This document shows, in pieces, positions 60,971 through 64,000 of a stretch of 64,000 nt of DNA. This DNA comes from Bacteroidetes bacterium MedPE-SWsnd-G2. GTDB lineage: Bacteria; Bacteroidota; Bacteroidia; Flavobacteriales; Flavobacteriaceae. The stretch is taken from NCBI GenBank assembly GCA_001874335.1, contig MPDE01000003.1, positions 186,001-250,000 on the forward strand, in the 5' to 3' direction. The first letter of the stretch is position 1; each line of letters opens with the position of its first letter. The notes beneath the pieces were generated by a model, which was not told where the DNA came from, did no database searches, and saw only the letters and a program-made list of their open reading frames with translations. The position numbers were made by a program, and so were the translations under genes.

Positions 60971-62166
60971 TTAATAGTTATCGTACTAAAAGAATACGAA
61001 AAGGCTGCTGCACTTATTAAAACACCAATCACAAAAATGATATAAGTTACCCTCAGAATTTTATATTTTTTATCCAATACCTTGCCTAAAAAGTAAAGGT
61101 CTTTAGTCATAGAATTATAAAGGTATTCTCTGTCTTTCATCAATTCGTTTATGGCCCATTCAAACTCATTTAATTTCATTTTATGAAAATTTCCAAAGAA
61201 CAATAAATTTACTTTTCTGTTTTTGACATCATCTTTTGTGAATTTTCCACTTGTAACATTGGGTAAAGTTGCCCATACAGACAATATCATGACAAGAATG
61301 GTAAAAGAAATAAAAATGATGCTGGGTATTATTAAGTATTCATTTGAAGGGTTGTCTAATTTCGGAATTAAATTAGAAAGTACTACAGATACAATAATTG
61401 AGTTTACAGATAACATGATATTGGCCTTGGTATCTGCGATATTACTTAGGGTAATGTGGTTTTTTAGAGTTACCCTAAACATCGTTTCGATTCCACGCTC
61501 TGGTATATTAGCCTTGTCCTGTTTTAATTTTAATTCTTCAGATTTTACCTTTTGACGCTTATCGTTTTTCTCTTCCTTTTTAATGAGTTGTATCAGCTCA
61601 GATAGATTCTTTTCTTTTTTGGATTGCCAGTTTAATAGTGCAAATTCCGTATGGAATTTATGCTTTTCAGTTAAAAATGAAATATTCAAATTCAGCCATT
61701 CTAAATTCGTGTAATGTTTTTTAGAAGACAATTCCCATTCTTGTCTCAGTAATTCAGAAATGGCCAAATAGTTTTTAGATGCAAAATGCGAACAATCGGC
61801 ATCTCTAATAATTTTTTCTTCTAAGCTTTTTGGAACATAATCTAATTGAGTAGCCAGGATGTATGATTTTATTTCAGCAATAACATTGGCAGGTACAGCA
61901 TGCTTTTTTAAAAAATCTTCAGCGATTTCTGTGCCATGTAATTCATGGTTTTCACATTGTCTGGTGTAACCCGTGTCATGAAACCATCCAGCAATTAATA
62001 GTTTTTGGGTTTGTTCTGCGCTCAAGCTCATACCTACGGCTAAAACCTTTATAGCATCTACAACTCTTAGTGTGTGACTAAGATTGTGGTAGTAATAATG
62101 ACTTGCTAAAGATTCTGCCAATAAAACCGTAACGTGTTTTTCGGTTTCGCGAATAAGTTGCTCCAT
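60967..62166 (-). CDS. HD-domain protein fused to Pycsar-effector-type membrane domain (DUF5706)
   Basis: The 399-residue protein has an N-terminal HD phosphohydrolase domain: HNLSHTLRVVDA (His31), WFHDTGYTR (His63, Asp64), NHELHG and IIRDADCSHFA (Asp122/Asp124). After a charged linker (about 195-235) comes a membrane domain with FRVTLKNHITLSNIADTKAN and helices near 265-285, 296-320 and 372-394, resembling DUF5706 / PycTM, the effector of the Pycsar antiphage system. The usual partner, a pyrimidine cyclase, is not in the window. It could hydrolyse a nucleotide signal and act at the membrane, or be a general stress protein. Known features and motifs are seen; a defence role is inference. Confidence 0.82.
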   Translation of the reverse strand: MEQLIRETEKHVTVLLAESLASHYYYHNLSHTLRVVDAIKVLAVGMSLSAEQTQKLLIAGWFHDTGYTRQCENHELHGTEIAEDFLKKHAVPANVIAEIKSYILATQLDYVPKSLEEKIIRDADCSHFASKNYLAISELLRQEWELSSKKHYTNLEWLNLNISFLTEKHKFHTEFALLNWQSKKEKNLSELIQLIKKEEKNDKRQKVKSEELKLKQDKANIPERGIETMFRVTLKNHITLSNIADTKANIMLSVNSIIVSVVLSNLIPKLDNPSNEYLIIPSIIFISFTILVMILSVWATLPNVTSGKFTKDDVKNRKVNLLFFGNFHKMKLNEFEWAINELMKDREYLYNSMTKDLYFLGKVLDKKYKILRVTYIIFVIGVLISAAAFSYSFSTITIN

Positions 62167-62397
62167 GTATAATAAGGTTGAGTCTGACTCGTTATCAAAC
62201 TCTAAATTATAATAAATATTATAAACACCCTATAAAAACTTAAATTCTGTAAGCTTAACTGGTTGTCTTTGGTAATTTGTAAGGGAATATTGTAGTCTTT
62301 TGTTTGTGAGATTTTTAACTTTTTTTGAAATTTTGGTTATAACAAATTCATCTTATGTATATTAGAAAGGAAAACCACTTAAATCGAATTTTCTTTA

Positions 62398-63558
62398 ATG
62401 ACCTTGTCTCTAAAAAAGCAATTCCACAATACAAGAAACGCATTTGTTGAAAAATGTAAACCATTACAAGTAGAGGATTATTCGGTTCAGCCAGTAGATT
62501 TTGTTTCACCTCCAAAATGGCATTTGGCACATACTACTTGGTTCTTTGAGCAGTTTGTTTTAGTGCCTCATATGCCGGAGTATAGTTGTTTTGATAAAGA
62601 CTTCGCGTTTTTGTTTAATAGCTATTACGAAGCTGTTGGTGAACGTGTCATGAGGGCCAATAGAGGATTGATGACAAGGCCATCTGTAGCAAAAGTGTTT
62701 GAGTATCGGGCCCATGTAGATGAGCATATGTTGAGGTTTTTAGATTCAGATGTGGTGTTAGAAGTACAATCTATTATTGCTTTAGGATTGAAACATGAAC
62801 AACAACATTTAGAATTGTTTCAATATGACATAAAATACATATTAGGTCATCAGCCAACCTTTCCGCATTTATATCAGGATGAAAATTTGAAGGATGTCTC
62901 AACCTCTGTCGAGTTTTTAAAAATTGAGCAGGGATTATACGATATAGGATATAATGCTAACGGATTTTGTTTTGATAACGAATTAGGATATCACAAAGTT
63001 TGGCTTGAAGAATTTCAGATTGCAAATCAATTGGTCTCAAACAAATCTTATTTAAAATTTATTGAAGCAGGAGGGTATAATAAATCTGAATATTGGCATG
63101 CCGAAGGTTGGGATTTTATTAATGAATTTAACATCAAATGTCCTATGTATTGGCACCAAATAGACGGCGTGTGGTTTCAGTATACTTTAAAAGGACTTCA
63201 AAAATTAAATTTGAACAAACCTGTAATTCATATTTCGTTTTATGAGGCTTGGGCGTATTGTGAGTGGAGCGGACAACGACTCCCAACCGAATTTGAGTGG
63301 GAGGTAGCGAGTTTTGATTTTAATTGGGGAGAAGCTTGGGAGTGGACCAACAGTGCTTATTTACCATACCCTAATTATAAAAAGGAAGAAGGAGCCATTG
63401 GTGAGTATAACGGAAAATTTATGGTTAATCAAATGGTGTTGCGAGGTGCTTCTGTAGCCACGTTTGAAGAACATAGTAGGCCAAGTTATAGAAATTTTTT
63501 TCATCCACAATTGCGATGGATGTATTCAGGAATTAGACCGATAAAAAAACATGAATAA
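62398..63558 (+). CDS. egtB: Ergothioneine biosynthesis protein EgtB (sulfoxide synthase)
   Basis: The 386-residue protein has an N-terminal DinB-like domain with iron ligands visible in WHLAHTTWFFE (His45 region) and LKHEQQHLEL (His133, His137), and a C-terminal formylglycine-generating-enzyme-like domain (about 175-386, with YCEWSGQRLPTEFEWE, FMVNQMVLRGASVAT and SRPSYRNFFHP). EgtB joins hercynine to a thiol donor using oxygen. The length is short compared with actinobacterial EgtB but normal for Bacteroidota. The egtD start lies 8 bp inside its end, so the two are coupled. The 231-bp gap upstream shows no clear promoter. Confidence 0.93.
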   Translation: MTLSLKKQFHNTRNAFVEKCKPLQVEDYSVQPVDFVSPPKWHLAHTTWFFEQFVLVPHMPEYSCFDKDFAFLFNSYYEAVGERVMRANRGLMTRPSVAKVFEYRAHVDEHMLRFLDSDVVLEVQSIIALGLKHEQQHLELFQYDIKYILGHQPTFPHLYQDENLKDVSTSVEFLKIEQGLYDIGYNANGFCFDNELGYHKVWLEEFQIANQLVSNKSYLKFIEAGGYNKSEYWHAEGWDFINEFNIKCPMYWHQIDGVWFQYTLKGLQKLNLNKPVIHISFYEAWAYCEWSGQRLPTEFEWEVASFDFNWGEAWEWTNSAYLPYPNYKKEEGAIGEYNGKFMVNQMVLRGASVATFEEHSRPSYRNFFHPQLRWMYSGIRPIKKHE

Positions 63559-64000
63559 CCAATTTGCTAAAGACATTAGAGAAGGCTTGACAGCCAATAA
63601 CAAACATTTACCTTCTAAATATTTCTATGATGCCATTGGTAGCCAGATTTTCAAGGAAATCATGGCTATGCCTGAATATTATTTAACCGATTCTGAATTT
63701 GAAATTTTATCTACTCAAGCCCCACAAATCGTAGAAGCTTTAAAATTTAAAACGCCCTTTAATATTATTGAATTGGGTGCAGGTGATGGCATGAAAACTT
63801 TCAAGCTATTGGAATACTTGGTAGATAAAAAGGTGAATTTCACTTATACTCCTGTTGATATTTCTGAAGGAGCCATAAAAGATTTAAGCACTTCCTTAAA
63901 AAAGAAACTTCCGCATTTAGTGATTGAGCCATTGATAGGAGATTATTTTGAAGTCTTGGCCAAAGGTACTGCGCCAAAAAAACCGAATTTATTGTTGTTT
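63551..64000 (+). CDS. egtD: L-histidine N-alpha-methyltransferase EgtD (cut by window edge)
   Basis: The ATG at 63551 opens a frame of 150 codons to the end of the window: MNNQFAKDIREGLTANNKHL, then KYFYDAIGSQIFKEIMAMPE, YYLTDSEFEIL and the SAM motif IIELGAGDGMKTFKLLEYL. These are the conserved first half of EgtD, which makes hercynine by trimethylating histidine. It supplies the substrate of EgtB coded just upstream, and overlaps that gene by 8 bp. About half of the normal length of around 320 residues is missing beyond the window. Confidence 0.95.
   Translation, partial: MNNQFAKDIREGLTANNKHLPSKYFYDAIGSQIFKEIMAMPEYYLTDSEFEILSTQAPQIVEALKFKTPFNIIELGAGDGMKTFKLLEYLVDKKVNFTYTPVDISEGAIKDLSTSLKKKLPHLVIEPLIGDYFEVLAKGTAPKKPNLLLF

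Overview
The window is a stretch of low-GC chromosome from a member of the Bacteroidota, most likely a marine or environmental Flavobacteriaceae. The evidence is a complete SusC/SusD-type starch locus, three proteins ending in type IX secretion (T9SS) sorting domains, promoters of the Bacteroidota type (TTG, about 19 bp, TAnnTTTG), lipoproteins with a Cys soon after the signal peptide, and families typical of flavobacteria (DUF4230, DUF4407, DUF3857, YwqK-repeat proteins). No insertion sequence, prophage, CRISPR array or rRNA operon was seen. One tRNA gene, tRNA-Leu(UAG), is present.

Layout. (1) 1-5.95 kb: a cut-off glycosyltransferase and a flippase-like membrane protein (minus strand), then an outer-membrane barrel protein, RuvC, HemW, a cyclase-family hydrolase, DUF4230, MmcQ/YjbR and PhnA-like proteins. 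(2) 6.3-7.2 kb: a small T9SS cargo protein preceded by a 15-bp tandem repeat. (3) 7.3-14.6 kb: an AraC-type regulator divergent from a tight six-gene operon that encodes all four enzymes converting trans-4-hydroxy-L-proline to 2-oxoglutarate, plus a DUF1272 zinc protein and an Xaa-Pro peptidase. (4) 14.6-17.6 kb, convergent: a 1005-residue kinase / M23 / class III aminotransferase-fold fusion whose two end domains match the kinase and phospho-lyase of vertebrate hydroxylysine breakdown. Hydroxyproline and hydroxylysine occur together in collagen, so I read regions 3 and 4 as a collagen amino-acid catabolic island (inference). (5) 17.9-24.5 kb: STAS, NTF2-like, DUF4407, a BlaR1/BlaI-type pair with its operator, an M28 peptidase with a T9SS tag, and an M20 dipeptidase. 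(6) 24.6-32.6 kb: tRNA-Leu, an orphan ORF, and a three-gene exported operon with one intact and one apparently inactivated transglutaminase-like protein plus a TPR/YwqK-repeat protein.

(7) 32.8-58.5 kb: a large alpha-glucan (starch/glycogen) utilisation locus. The minus arm is susC-susD-susE-like, then a hairpin and a T9SS-secreted GH13 amylase. The divergent plus arm begins with a LacI-type regulator. From its own promoter follow an SLC45-type sugar transporter, beta-phosphoglucomutase, a GH65 phosphorylase, a SusA-like GH13, an esterase, GH31, two lipoprotein GH13 enzymes and a GH97. Starch would be cut outside by the secreted and surface amylases, bound and imported by SusCDE, trimmed to maltose and glucose in the periplasm, and maltose split by phosphorolysis in the cytoplasm. 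The SusD carries an inserted starch-binding-like module and the SusE protein an internal 351-bp duplication. (8) 58.6-64 kb: a GAF protein, a convergent HD-plus-Pycsar-effector-type membrane protein, and egtB-egtD for ergothioneine synthesis, with egtD running off the window.
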